Source: Panax quinquefolius
Taxonomy: Eukaryota; Streptophyta; Magnoliopsida; Apiales; Araliaceae
Assembly: GCA_020205615.1 (NCBI GenBank)
Contig: CM035160.1
Location: 125,641,605 to 125,705,604, forward strand
Reading direction: 5' to 3'
Length of the DNA stretch: 64,000 nucleotides
Positions within the stretch are counted from its first letter, which is position 1. Every line of letters starts with the position of its first letter. Below the pieces are notes generated by a model that had not been told where the DNA came from, ran no database searches, and worked only from the letters and a program-made list of their open reading frames with translations. Below are positions 23,884-35,825 of the stretch, piece after piece. The position numbers were made by a program, and so were the translations under genes.

Positions 23884-23891
23884 CTATAAAT
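23884..23891 (+). promoter_or_regulatory. E1 5' LTR TATA box
   Basis: tataaata in a conserved context (cttctataaatag followed by a gag-rich leader and agagagaaa). The same arrangement occurs in the 3' LTR at 31102-31109. Confidence 0.7.
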
Positions 23892-25411
23892 AGAAGCTCA
23901 TTCCTTCATTATTTCTTACGAATTCACTAAAACTCTAGAGAGAGAAATTATAGAGAAACTATAGAAAAGTATTCTGCTACTTCCCTACTCGTATATTCGG
24001 TTTCTTTTACGGTAAGGAATATTATTTGTTGTACTTTCGTAAGGGGTATTATTTCTTTTGTATTCATTAAGAGAACTTCATTATTCTATTATTTATTATT
24101 ACATTGGAATAACTTTTGTATATCTTGGGCTACCCTATACTTGGTGAAATTCTTCTTTTATTCCATTCTTTATTATTTTATTGGAATATCCTCGTCAATG
24201 CATGCGTTTCTTGCCGGACACAGTTCGATCTTTATTATTCATTGGAATATCTCTATACATGCGTTTTACGCTCGAACACGGTTCCGTTATTTATTATTCG
24301 TTGAATAACTGCACGCATTATGCGGTCTATCGCATGCACGATGATTTTTTTTTTGTTATTCCATTCTTTATTATACTCGGGTTGGTTAAAACTTTGACTT
24401 CTATACTCCATGAAATTAGTGGAATATCCTTGCGATATTTAAGCTTCATCCAAAGATCCTTTCATGAAAATATTCTTCCGAGCATTCTTGAATTTTACTC
24501 TACAAAGAAGTATCATGTTGACAATTTGGGCGTTATTAGTTCTGGATAAATTAATTCTTGAACTTGTTTTATTGAATTCTTATATCATTGTCATCATCCT
24601 CATGTTTATATTTTGTTGAAAGTCATCTGTGGCTGCGGTGCATATATACGACTTGGTATGATTATGACCAGGGGATTATTCGAAGTAATCATGGCCAGTA
24701 ATGTTACAAATGATGTGGTAAAAGTCCTCATTGGCCAGTAGTGCATTGATGGACAGTTGTTGGTATGATCATGATCATTAATGAATACACGAATGTTCTT
24801 GGGTCGTAGTGCATGGATAATTTATGGTCGTGATAGTAAAGAATATTCTTGGCCGTAGTGCGTGAGTGATTCGATGATGTGGATTATTTATTGTCGAGTC
24901 CCGATGATAAAAGTGATGAAAAACCTTTTAAATCATAGAAGATAGTATATTTTATTCTCTACTTGACTCTTCTAATGGATTGCTTGTTCCGTGTTAGTTA
25001 AACTTGATGTTTGTTATATTTTATCAGTTTAATCGCTGTTGAAGACTAATGATAATTTATTCGCATTATCTTAGTCATAATATTTCTTCTTGGGCTAGTT
25101 GAGCTCACCCTTTTGCTTTCATTGTTCTCTTCAGAAATGAGAACGTAGCCTAACTAGTCGAGGGAGCGGAGTGATGGTCGGATGATAGCATTAGTAGTCC
25201 TCACTATTCTATGAAATAGTGTAATAATAAATGTAATGAGGACCCCATTGAGTTTGTATATTGTCTAGATGACAATATTTGTATTAAAACTCTCAGTATA
25301 TGTTTAGTCATATTTTACACGACTGTTGTATAATTAAGTTGTATTTGAATTTTGTACCATGTATTTGGCGACTCAAGATGGGTGATGTATACCTATTTTG
25401 GGGCATCACAG

Positions 25412-25427
25412 TTGGTATCAAAGCTTA
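25412..25427 (+). promoter_or_regulatory. E1 primer-binding site
   Basis: ttggtatcaaagctta starts 1 bp after the LTR end and matches the Met-tRNA complement with one mismatch, as in element B. Confidence 0.85.
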
Positions 25428-25598
25428 GCGATATGTTCCCTGGCTAAGATATGAGAATAGAACTAGGAGGGGAGAGACGGAGAATTCCTTCGCTAGTATG
25501 AGCTACCTAAGTTTTTTTGGTATTTAATTGGTCGGTCAGAATATAGGGATAATATGTTAAATGTCAATTAACCTTTTATTTTTTGGCAGTATCTGAAA

Positions 25599-26690
25599 AT
25601 GATATTCGAGAATGTTGAGAATAGCAATGGAGCACAGGCGACCGTTCATTCACCAAATATCAATAATCAGGATAATGTGCATCAGGAAGGCGACAATCCT
25701 CATGCAAACAACAACACTGACCAAATGATGAATGATTGAATGTTCAGAGGCTTTATGCAATTCATGCAAGATAGCGAGAGCTGCTCCTATCCAAAATGTA
25801 GGTGGAAACACCGGAAACTCTCGACGGATCGTGCTAAAATGGTTCAAGGAGATGGGACCACCGAGTTTATTGGAGAGCCAAAACCTCTTAAGGCGGAAGC
25901 ATGGATAAAGCAGATCACCAAGATATTTGATGTCTTGGGATGCTCCGAAGAGCAAAAGGTTCCCTTTGCCGCCTTCATGTTGCGAGGAGAGACAGATTAC
26001 TTGTGGGAATCGGTAAAGCGTACTCAACCTGCCACACCAAAAATGTCTTAGGAGAAGTTCCAAGAACTATTCAACAACAAGTACTTTCCCGAAAGTATTC
26101 GTCACATGAAGGAGGTGGAGTTCATTAAGTTGGAGCAGAATAATATGACCATGTCGCAGTACGAAGCTAAGTTTGTCGAGTTGTCCCGGTTTGCGTCCCA
26201 CTTGGTGGATAATGAAGAGAGAATGACGCGTATGTTTTTAAGAGGTTTGAAGCCGGAGATACGTCAACATCTTATTTCTCATAAACTGTGTTTGTATTCA
26301 GATGTTGTAAAGAGGGCTCAGTTAGTGGAGCGCGATAATGAGTCAACGCAACCAAAAGAGAGCAGCCAGCAAAATAATAATACTAGTGAGAGCAGTCATC
26401 GAAGCGGTGACAACAAGCGTGGAGGGAATCAACAGGCCAGAAATGGTAACCACTTTGGTGGTAATCAGGGTCAAAGCAATAAGAATGGACATTTCAATAA
26501 TGATGGAAAGACGTCAGTACCAACACCCGTTGTTAAGGAAGGAGAACGACCACCTATCATATGCTTCAAATGCGGAGGGAGGACACATCGGTCCAAACCG
26601 CGATGCCAGTCCAAAAGCATGTTATAATTGTGGAAGAGAAGGTCACTTAGCCCGATTTTGTCGTTCACCAAGACAAGTTCAACTAGGATG
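25599..26690 (+). pseudogene. E1 gag
   Basis: The likely start is ATG 25599 (MIFENVENSNG). The gag core reads TTEFIGEPKPLKAEAWIKQI, then MLRGETDYLWESV, then MSQYEAKFVELSRFASHLV and RMFLRGLKPEIRQHL. After a Q/N/S-rich linker come zinc knuckles: a damaged one (CFKCGGRTHRS) and an intact one (CYNCGREGHLARFC, about 26620-26663). In-frame stops at about 25737 and 26049 and a frameshift before the knuckles show decay. Confidence 0.9.
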
Positions 26691-26759
26691 GAGACACCAA
26701 ATGTTTGTCCCGAAAAGTCAAAGCCAGGATGAGTGTAAGGGAGAAGCGTTTGTTGGACC

Positions 26760-27170
26760 TCCCGAAACCAAGGAACCCAATGAGGTCATCACGGGTAAGC
26801 TTATCATAAACTCTAGCGAAGTCTATACTTTATTTGATCTTTGGTTCTACCCATTCTTTTATTTCTCCTACTTGCGCTCAACGATTAAATTTGACTCGGA
26901 GAATTTAGACTTTGACTTATCTGTGGAAACTCTATTGGGAGAAACCTTCATTACATCCACTGTTTATAAGTCTTGTTTGGTTCAAATTGGTACCTGTATA
27001 TCTTATTTCATTGAAAATACTTACATTTGACGTGATTCTAGGGATTGATTGGTTAACTACTCATCATGCAAAATTGATTGTTTAAAAGTGGGTTGTTAGC
27101 TTTCATATTCCTAATCAAACTATTATACTGAATTCAAGCGACCAAACCATTAAAATCAATTACGGTAATC
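26760..27170 (+). pseudogene. E1 aspartic protease remnant
   Basis: The region just after gag holds a split active-site block. One frame gives LFDLW, and the next gives GSTHSFISP, so the normal FDSGxTHSF is broken by a frameshift inside the catalytic motif near 26838. Downstream text (GIDWLTT-type block at about 27040-27060) fits the C-terminal end of the domain. Confidence 0.75.
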
Positions 27171-28060
27171 TCAAGCCATAAAGCTATTCGTTTATTGAAA
27201 AATGGATGTCAAGCTTTCTTAGCTCATATCTGGGATCTAAACAAAAATACGTCGGTTTTGAATGATATTTCTATTGTTAATAAATTTCCGACGTATTCCC
27301 TCAAGAACTTCCTCGGCCTACCCACGAGCATGAAATTGAATTTTGTATCGACCTTGAACCCGGTAGATAAAACCCATTTCAAAGCCCATGTCGAATGGCT
27401 CTATTGAACTTCAAGAGTTAAAGACCCAACTGCAGAATTGTTAGACATTGGCTTTATTCGGTCCCTAGTACTTCTCCTTGGGGTGCTCTGCTCTATTTGT
27501 GAAGAAGAAAGATGGGAGTATGCGACTTTTGTATTGATTATCGGGGAGTTGAATCATGTCACCATCAAAATAGGGTATCCATTGCCATGTATTGGTGACT
27601 GTTTGACCAGTTAAGGAGCAAAATTCTTTTCAAAGATTGATCTTCGTTCCGGATATCACCAATTGAAGATTAGAAACGATAACATTCCAAAGACGGCTTT
27701 CAGAACTCGGTACGGGCATTATGAATTCCTAGTCATGTCCTTTAGATTGACTAATGCTCCTGCTGCCTTCATGGATATGATGAACCGAGTATTCAAGGAA
27801 TATTTGGATCCCTTTGTGGTCGTCTTTATTGATGACATCCTTATTTATTCCAAAAGCCCTGAAGATCATGAGCAACACTTGAGGCTGACACTTCAAAAGC
27901 TTCGTGAATACAAGCTTTATGCCAAGTTGAAGAAATGCTAATTCTGACTTGAGGAAGTAGCATTCCTTGGGCACGTAGTATCAAGTCATGGAATATCTGT
28001 TGACCCAACAAAGATTGAAGCAATTCAAAGCTGGGAGCAACCTAAATCGAATGGCCAAGT
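27171..28060 (+). pseudogene. E1 reverse transcriptase
   Basis: Palm and thumb blocks are visible: [49 protein letters not shown] and the catalytic box [10 protein letters not shown] with Asp codons at 27831-27836. LEEVAFLGHVVSSHGISVDP follows. The N-terminal part (27195-27600) is in several frames with stops, including a stop between YPLP and FFSKID. Confidence 0.9.
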
Positions 28061-28620
28061 AACGTAGCTTTCTCGGTTTAATCGGTTATTATCGGAGATT
28101 CGTGGAAGGATTTTCTCGAATCGCTACTCCATCGACTCACCGACTTTCGGAAGATACAAAGTTCGGTTGGAGCGAAGACGTGAGAAGAGTTTTCTAGAAC
28201 TCAAGAGGAGACTCATTTCGGCACTGTTCTAACAATACCATCTGGCTCGGAGGGATTTGTCATCTATAGTGATGCTTCGGGAAAAGGGTTGGGATGTGTT
28301 CTCATGCAACATGGAAAAGTCATAGCCTATGCCTCAAGACAACTCAAAGAATATGAGAGGAATTATCCTACTCATTATCTAGTGTTGGCAGCTGTTGTCT
28401 TCGCACTAAAGACTTATATGGGGAGAACGTGGAGATCTTTACGGATCATAAAAGCCTCAAATATTTCTTTACTCAAAAGGAACTCAACATGCGATAACGA
28501 CGTTGACTTGAACTGTTGAAAGATTATGATCATACCATCCAATACCATCCTGGAAAAACGAATGTGGTAGCTGACGCATTGAGTAGAAGATCTTATGCAA
28601 GTACGAGTGCGATATTGTCA
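28061..28620 (+). pseudogene. E1 RNase H
   Basis: Connection-domain remnants (LIGYYRRFVEGF in a shifted frame, about 28075-28115) lead to [19 protein letters not shown] and [18 protein letters not shown] (28260-28370). Then [20 protein letters not shown] follows, the conserved RNase H end. A stop at about 28517 and frame changes occur between these blocks. Confidence 0.85.
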
Positions 28621-30170
28621 ACGCAAAAGTCCATTTTGTGTGACTTGCAAAGGATGGAGATAGAGATAAAGACTCCAGGGACCCATGTGATGATGACGAA
28701 TATACGAGTAGAACTGACTTTAATCGATAAAGTTAAATCTGCTCAAGTTACAGACCTGGAGCTGATGCATATGAGGAAGAAAGTGCAAGAAGGTGCTATG
28801 CCGGAAGCAAGAATCGATGAAGAATGAATACTTGAGTCAACTCCACTTTGTGTTCCTAACGACCTCGATTTAAAGTATAAAATCATGATGGAGGCACACA
28901 AACACACCGCTTGCAATCCATCTCAGGAGTACCAAATGTATCATGATATTCGCCATACATTTTGGTGGAGCAATATGAAGAGAGAGATAGCGTTGTTTAT
29001 CTCAAGGTGTCTAACTTGTCAACGAATTAAAGCGGAGAATCAAGTACCAAAAGGTCCATTGCAACCACTTGAAATTCCAGAATGGAAGTGGGAGCACATT
29101 ACCATGGATTTCGTTATAGGTCTTCCTAAGGTTTCTCAAGGCATAGATGCGATTTGGGTCATTGTTGATAGATTGACTTAGTCTGCTCATTTCTTACCGA
29201 TACGAGAAACGTATACACTTGAACGTATACACTTGAACGTCTTACTCGTATGTACATAAACGAGATTGTAAGACTGTATGGTATGTCGGTATCCATAGTT
29301 TCTGATTGAGACCCAAGATTCACTTCACGATTTTGGGTTAGTTTGCAAAAAGCTATGGGCACAGACTTACGATTTAGCTCGGCATATCATCCTCGCATGA
29401 CGGGCAGACGGTCGAGAGGACTATTCAAACTCTTGAAGATCTTTTAAGACTCGTGTCCTTGATTTCAAGGAAGTTGGGACAAGTTCTTACCATTGGTGGA
29501 GTTTTCCTACAACAATAGTTATCAAGCAAGTATTGGCATGGCTCCATTCAAAGCGTTGTATGGAAGAAAGTGTTGTTCTCCAATATCTTTGGGATGAGGT
29601 GGGTGAAGTAACGTTGTTGGGACGAGTTGATGCGTATGACTACTACGAAAAGATTCAAACGATCCGAAACGAACGATAAAAAATCTCACAAGATCGACAA
29701 AAGAGTTATGCTGATCTTCATCGAAAGGACGTGGAATTCGATATAGGAGATCATGTGTTGTTGCGTGTTGCTCCATGGAAAGGAGTAATGAGATTTGGAA
29801 AGATAGGAAAACTCAATCCTTGATTCATCGGCCCATTTTTAATCATCGATCGAGTAGGAACTGTGGCCTATAGACTCGCTTTACCGCCAAGTATGTCTCG
29901 TGTTCATAACGTTTTTCATATATCCATGTTACGTAAATATGTGAGAGACCTGAACCACATTATTGAGTTAGAACCGGACGAAATAGCGGAAGATTTGACA
30001 TATGAAGAGGATCCTGTTTAAATCTTGGATAAGAAGGAACATATTCTACGCTCCAAGGTTATACCTCAAGTCAAAGTTTTGTGGAGAAACCACGATGTTG
30101 AGGAAATGACTTGGGAGTTAGAATCTAAAATGAAATCAAGGTATCCTTACCTCTTCGATATATCAGGTAC
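28621..30170 (+). pseudogene. E1 integrase with chromodomain-like tail
   Basis: The zinc-finger region ends in CLTCQRIKAENQVP after FWWSNMKREIA. The first catalytic Asp is in TMDFVIGL. A stop follows VIVDRLT at 29179, and a 15-bp tandem duplication (gtatacacttgaacg) is present at about 29208-29238. The later core and C-terminus (QTLEDLL, GPF and HNVFH-type blocks) are scattered in frames through 29400-29960. The tail at about 30030-30160 reads VIPQVKVLWRNHDVEEMTW, a chromodomain-like module. Confidence 0.87.
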
Positions 30171-30197
30171 GTACCCTAATTTCGAGGGTGAAATTTC

Positions 30198-30212
30198 ATA
30201 AGAAGGGGAGGT
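30198..30212 (+). promoter_or_regulatory. E1 polypurine tract
   Basis: ataagaaggggaggt lies immediately upstream of the TGTAAGACCCC start of the 3' LTR. Confidence 0.8.
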
Positions 30213-32642
30213 TGTAAGACCCCAATTTTTATAAATAAAGATGAATTTTCTATAAATATTATTTTTGAATATTATGGAGTAAATTTGATATAATGTTATA
30301 GTTGTGGGTAATATTTATAAATTTTGCAAAAGTAAGCAAGTTGTTATAAAATATTCGTTTGGTCGTGGAATATTCTTTTTTCGAGAATATTCGTATGACG
30401 GCTCAATCATTAGGTGGACCCCACAACGGAATTATTATCGGATTGAGAAAATGACAAAATACTTTATGAAAATAACATGAGGTGTTACCGTTAAAGCCGC
30501 TGAACTACCCTTAGTAAAAATACGATGTCTGGTGGTGGTTGCATAGTAGCACCAGTGATTGATTATTGATGCTTACGTTGAAGTCATTCACCTATACTCA
30601 ATTATTGCTACGAATGGTTGTTGATCATATCTCTTATATTATTGATTCAATTATTGTCATAGTATCATCTCGTATAATATGTTATATTATTAAATCAATA
30701 ATTGAGACGATGAGTTATAAATGATTAATAATTGTTGAAAGATTAAATATGTGTTGATTAAAAATAAAATAATTTGTGATAATATTTATTCAATCCTTGA
30801 TGTATATAAAGAGTCTATTATGAGACATTTGTGGTAAGTTTGGTTTATTTTATGGGGGCCCATATGCCATCATCTAAGAGTCTCTTCATTAATAGTAATT
30901 ACCTTCATCGATAGTAATTACCTTCACAATAGATAGTAACTACCTTTACTAGACGTCAAACCACTTGCTGCTTTCATATTAAAAGGCCGAACCAATTGTC
31001 GTTTCACATTACAAAAGCGGCCAAACCACTTTTCTTTTCACATCACCAATTCGCTCAAGCCACTTGCCTTTTCACATTTCAAGTGCTAAGTTAGAAATCT
31101 TCTATAAATAGTGGCCTAGTGCTTCATTATTTTTTACGAATTCATTCAAGCTATAGAGAGAAAGAGTATAGAGAGAATAAGAGAGAAAGAAGAAGAGTAT
31201 TCTATTACTACACTACTGCAGTATTCAATCTACTACTAATGTAAGGGGTGTTATTCTTTCTTATTCATGAAGAGAACTTTTTTTATTCCATTGCTTATTA
31301 CTCTGTTAAAATAACTTGTATACGCGGTTTACCCTATACTTTGTGATATTCTTCTATTATTCTGTTGAAACATCCTGTCTGTGTGTTTTACACCGGACCT
31401 GGTTTCGTCTTTATTATTATTCTGTTGGAACATCCTGCGCGTGTGTTTTTACAGGACTGGTTTCGCTCTTTATATTCTCATTGGAACATCTTGTCTTGTA
31501 AAATTTTGCTGACTTCGGTTCCGTTATTATTATTCTTTGGAATAACTTTTTCTATGCAAGTACCGCATGCATGGTGATTTTTGTTGTTATTCCATTCTTT
31601 ATTATACTCAGTTGGTTAAAGTTTTAACTTCTATAATCCATGAAATTAGTAGAATATCCTTGATATTTAAGCTTCATCCAGTATCTTTTTATAGAAATAA
31701 TCTTCTGATCATTCTTGAATTTTACTCTACAAAGAAGTATCATGTTGACAATTTGGACATTATTAGTTCCTGGATAAATTAATTCTTGAACTTGTTTTAT
31801 TAAATTCTTATATCATTGTCATCATCCTCATGTTTATATTATGTTGAAAGTCATCATGGTGGCAGAGTAGTGCATAGATGGACTTGGTATGATTATGACT
31901 AGGGGATTATTCTGATTGTAATCATGACCGTAATATTACAAATGATGTGGTAAAAGTTATCATTGGCCCGTAGTGCATTGATGGACCGATTGTTGGCATG
32001 ATCATGACCATTAATGAATACATGAATGTCCTTGGTTGTAGTGCATGGATAATTTGTGGTCGTATACTAAATGATATCCTTGGTCGTAGTGCATGGGTGA
32101 TTCGATGATGTGGATTATTTATTTAATGAGTCCTCAAATGATAAAAGTCATGAAAAACCTTTTAAATCATAAAAGATAGTAGATTTTATTCTCTACTTGA
32201 CTCTTTTAATGGATTTCTTGTTCGCTGCGATTAAACTTGATGTTGTTATATTTTATCGGTTTAACACTATCAAAGGCTAACGATAATTTATTCGCATTAT
32301 CTTAGTCATAATATTTCTTCTTTGGCTAGTTGTGCTCACCCTTTCTTTCATTGTTTCTTGAAAAATGAGAACATAGCGAGGGACTAGTCGAGGAGCGGAG
32401 TGACGGTCTAGAGGATAACATTAGTAGTCCTCACTATTCTATGAAATAGTGTGTTAATAATTGTAATGAGGACTGCTTTTGAGTTTGTATAATCTCTAGT
32501 AGACAATAATTGTATTCAAACTCACAATTATGTTTTGTCGTATTGTACACGACAGTTGTATTAGTAAGTTGTATTTGAATTTTGTACCATGTATCTGACG
32601 ACCCAAGATGGGTGATGTATACCTAATTTTGGGGGCGTCACA
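30213..32642 (+). mobile_element. E1 3' LTR
   Basis: It begins TGTAAGACCCCAATTTTT and ends tttgggggcgtcaca; 2430 bp. It is colinear with the 5' LTR except for 30725-31100, which is unrelated and contains short repeats of ttcatcgatagtaattacc and cacttgc/ttttcacatt. A TATA box lies at 31102. Beyond 32642 the flank is E3 LTR. Confidence 0.9.
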
Positions 32643-33622
32643 TGTTTAACATGTTATAAACAACTTTTGCAACAAAAATACTCCTCCTCCTCATATACTC
32701 ATATATCCCACATTCATTGTAAAAATATCATTATAATATTATAATAATATAATAAAATAGTATTTTATCAAAAAAGATAAAATATCGATTTTCAACAATT
32801 GTCAATTTAAAAAAAAATTCTCCATCTATATCCACATAAAATGAATATTTTTCTTACCATATAAATCAATAATTAATTATTCACAAATAATATTACAAAA
32901 TCACAATAATGACAACCAGTGCGGTTCCCGAAAGAGGGCTTTCGAACAAGAATTTCTCTTCTTCAAGTGCGCGAATAGGTGACCAAACCTCTCCTTGATG
33001 TAACTTTCTAGACATTGCCAATAATGCTATCTAATAATATTATTCAAATAATATGAATTATTGATCCGATAATGGGAAATATTATGCGTTGACAATTATT
33101 GAAACAACAATAATATAAAATATCAACGCAACAATTATTGAATCAATAAAATAAAATATTGAATGATAATTATCGTAACAATTATTGAGTAGTGCCTTCT
33201 TACGTAAGAATCAATAATTCAAAATACTATGCAATACTGGTGTATTCTATCGCATGCAACAACGCAGACATATTACTTTACTTACCTACGGGTATTACAA
33301 CAAGCAGTTAATAAAGAATAATTACTACATTATTTATAAAACTCAAATTTGTCATTTTCTTCATCCGGCAGCTTTCTTACATTATGGGGCCCACAAATGG
33401 TGCTTGCCAATCGCATTTAATATTCCCCAACGTAAAGAATATTCCATGACCAAACGAATATTCCCCGACAACAATGAATATTTTATAACCACTTGCGTAT
33501 TTTAAAAAAAATTCATATATCACCCTTAACTTTAATTTTTTTTTTTCAATTTAACCATTTACTGAATAGTAATTATAAGAAAAAATTGAATACTTTTATT
33601 TCATAAAATTCGGGGTCTTACA
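32643..33622 (-). mobile_element. E3 3' LTR, truncated
   Basis: It matches 37096-38064 throughout, including the aattattgatt..aataatt repeats and the TGTAAGACCCCGAATTTTA terminus at 33622. It ends at 32643 in tgtttaac against the E1 LTR. Confidence 0.92.
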
Positions 33623-33640
33623 ATCTCCCCTCCTTATGAA
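33623..33640 (-). promoter_or_regulatory. E3 polypurine tract
   Basis: Minus strand reads cataaggaggggagat directly before the LTR start, similar to the E1 tract. Confidence 0.7.
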
Positions 33641-33760
33641 ATTTCATCCCCGAAATTTAAGTACCTGGTATTTCAAAGAGTTGAGAATACCTTGTTTTCA
33701 TTTCAGATTCTATCTCTCCGGTCATCATGATTTCTCCATTGCTCATCTCCCGTGATAACT

Positions 33761-34090
33761 TCATTTGGGTTCCTCGCTTGTTGGGAAGTCATGACAACCG
33801 CTATCCCTCGAACTACTCGGTTTTAACTTTTCTGGGGCAGCATTTGGCGTCATCACTACCATTGGAATATACTTTTCTATTGGGCATATTCCTCCCTCAA
33901 CTGCCTCCTCGTACTCCTGATTCATGATCTGAATCATCAATCTTCGATGAATATCGAATTCAGGTTGACCGCTATGTACAGCGTAATTCAAAACTCGATG
34001 TTGGGTTCTCCCAATTGCTTTCCAAAAAGAGGAATTTATATCATCTATTTTAGCCTTCTTAGATCGGACATCTCTTTCCACAATATCCAC
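33761..34090 (-). CDS. Unrecognised ORF in E3 interior
   Basis: A 109-codon open frame on the minus strand. The protein is basic near its N-terminus (VRSKKAKIDD) and has FDIHRRLMIQIMNQEYEEAV in the middle, predicted mostly helical, followed by a proline-rich stretch (PIEKYIP, PNAAPEKLKP). I see no gag, protease or RT motif. The sequence may continue upstream in other frames (34090-34278), so the true protein could be longer and broken. No function can be assigned. Confidence 0.4.
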   Translation of the reverse strand: MDIVERDVRSKKAKIDDINSSFWKAIGRTQHRVLNYAVHSGQPEFDIHRRLMIQIMNQEYEEAVEGGICPIEKYIPMVVMTPNAAPEKLKPSSSRDSGCHDFPTSEEPK

Positions 34091-34278
34091 GTGTCTTCAA
34101 GGCTTTTTGCCCATGCAACACTTATTCTCACTCGTTTAGTTTTTTTCTTCTTTATTTCGATTCCATCTTTATCATCTTATACTCACGCCAAAGAATGCTT
34201 CGTTCAAGCATCACATATCGGGTAACCTGACTTGAATTGTTGCATCCTTTTGCTTCACTTGACCGCTTTATCGTTTCT

Positions 34279-34545
34279 TCAAAGATGCTCTTCTAACTCA
34301 TGAATACGATTTTGCAATTCTATATTTTGATCATATAATACCTCTAATAAACTCTCCTCAGGTACCTCTTCTTCCTCTTCTTCCTCTTCTTCCTCACTCT
34401 CAGCTGTTACCTCTACGACTATCTTGGGTGCAACTATCAATTCTTCACTCACCACAAGAATATCTCTAATCACATTATCACGGTTAGTGATTAGAGGTAT
34501 CCCCACAGTCTCATTCACTCCATTGTTATCATTCTCAGCTGCCAT
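34279..34545 (-). CDS. Acidic coiled-coil ORF at the gag position of E3
   Basis: An 88-codon frame starting at ATG 34545, 180 bp from the primer site. The sequence around the start (aattaacc.. ggcaatattttaga then ATG) aligns with that around the E1 gag start (25575-25601), so this start is homologous to gag. After about 20 residues the protein departs from E1 gag. It carries a run of ten Glu residues (residues about 51-62) encoded by a ctt/cct repeat, then a leucine-heptad stretch (LLEVLYDQNIELQNRIHEL) expected to form a coiled coil. It ends with its own stop. It may be a gag N-terminus, or an independent small protein as in element B. Confidence 0.5.
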   Translation of the reverse strand: MAAENDNNGVNETVGIPLITNRDNVIRDILVVSEELIVAPKIVVEVTAESEEEEEEEEEEVPEESLLEVLYDQNIELQNRIHELEEHL

Positions 34546-34712
34546 TCTAAAATATTGCCATAAAACAAGGGTTAATTAAACAAATTAACGTATCACATAA
34601 TATCCATATATTATGACCAACCAACAATTAAGCTTAGGTAGGACACCTTTAGCGAAGGATTTACTCATTTCCCCCTAGTTCTATTCCCGATCTCCGCCAG
34701 AGACCATATCCT

Positions 34713-34727
34713 AAGCTCGATACCAAA
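34713..34727 (-). promoter_or_regulatory. E3 primer-binding site
   Basis: The minus strand reads tttggtatcgagctt directly after the LTR end (ttgtcaca), matching the Met-tRNA complement with substitutions. Confidence 0.8.
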
Positions 34728-35825
34728 TGTGACAACCCCAAAATAGGTCCATTCCATTCAACCTATTCTGAGTCGCCAAATACATGGTATAGAAAATGAC
34801 TACAACTTTATTACAACAATTGTCGTGCAAAATACAACAACACATATGATGTGTGTTTGGATACAAATATATACCAACTGTGACTCTCATCCCAACCTTA
34901 GATAGCACGTCACAATGACACCTTACATAAAGGTATAGTCAAAAACTGTTTTAGAAATTAGAATCTTTGGGAAGTGTTCAAGGAAACCTTCGACATGGGA
35001 GGCCATGCGTAGGTTATGATAGATATCATATGGCCACGAATTATCCTTGGTTGACCCAATAGACCCCAAAGAAAATGAGAAGATTACTATCATATTCTTC
35101 CCAATGGTGAGTCTTCTCTTGACATATCATTATCTCTCTCGTCTCTAATTGGGAATTAAACTCCAAACAAACACCAAGATTATATAGGTAGTGCTCAGAA
35201 ATATACTCAAAGAAGTGGATGAGCACAACCTCGCCTTTATGATGACACGAGGTGGTATGTTATTAGACATCTTGTATGATAGTGGCAAAACACCCTTCTA
35301 ACATTGGGTTCGCCTCACCCTAGTTGATTCACCAAATATAACTACTAAATGATGAACACCATTCTATTCCCCTGTTATCCCCGCTCAACCACTTTACACT
35401 TTTATTACACGAAAGGAATTGTGAAGCAAAAGGGTGAGCACAACTAGCTTTCAAAAGAATATCATGACTAAAGATAAATAAATTATCAATAGCCTTCAAC
35501 AAAGAATAAATCGGAGATTTAGAACATATGGTAGATGATAAAACTTTTCAACCATAGTTAGCGTGAACGAAGCAATCCATTAGAAGAGTCAAATAGACCA
35601 TAAAGTCTATTATCTTCTATGTTAAAAATCCACCAACAATGTTTTATCCTCGTAACATCAATCAACGCCTCGGTCCACAATCATATGAATAACTCATAAT
35701 CATAATTGTGATTCTAAATTTTCTCAGCATCTGGGGCCGAAGATAATTTTTATCACCCCTTTACTTGAAACATCAAAGATCATGGTTATACCAAATCACA
35801 GCCCTGCTTCATAATCATACTAATA

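Larger units (their letters stand above)
22837..25410 (+). mobile_element. E1 5' LTR
   Basis: It begins TATAAGACCCCAACTTTT (the second base of the canonical TGTAAG has changed) and ends tattttggggcatcaca; 2574 bp. A TATA box (tataaata) is at 23884. The block 23340-23880, which includes a tandem repeat, has no counterpart in the 3' LTR. Confidence 0.9.
22837..32642 (+). mobile_element. E1: Ty3/gypsy chromovirus with both LTRs
   Basis: 5' LTR, Met-tRNA-type primer site, gag, protease, RT, RNase H, integrase with chromodomain-like tail, polypurine tract and 3' LTR are all present on the plus strand, 9.8 kb in total. Stops and frameshifts affect every domain. The flanks do not share a target duplication (left CTGGC, right TGTTT): the left flank is E2 gag and the right flank is E3 LTR. 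The two LTRs also differ by a replaced central block. The element may therefore be a recombinant of two insertions, or its flank may have been deleted. Confidence 0.9.

Noticed and set aside
25740..26128. Several overlapping plus/minus ORFs around E1 gag as host genes
   Set aside because: The plus-strand frames are fragments of E1 gag and the minus-strand one is their shadow.
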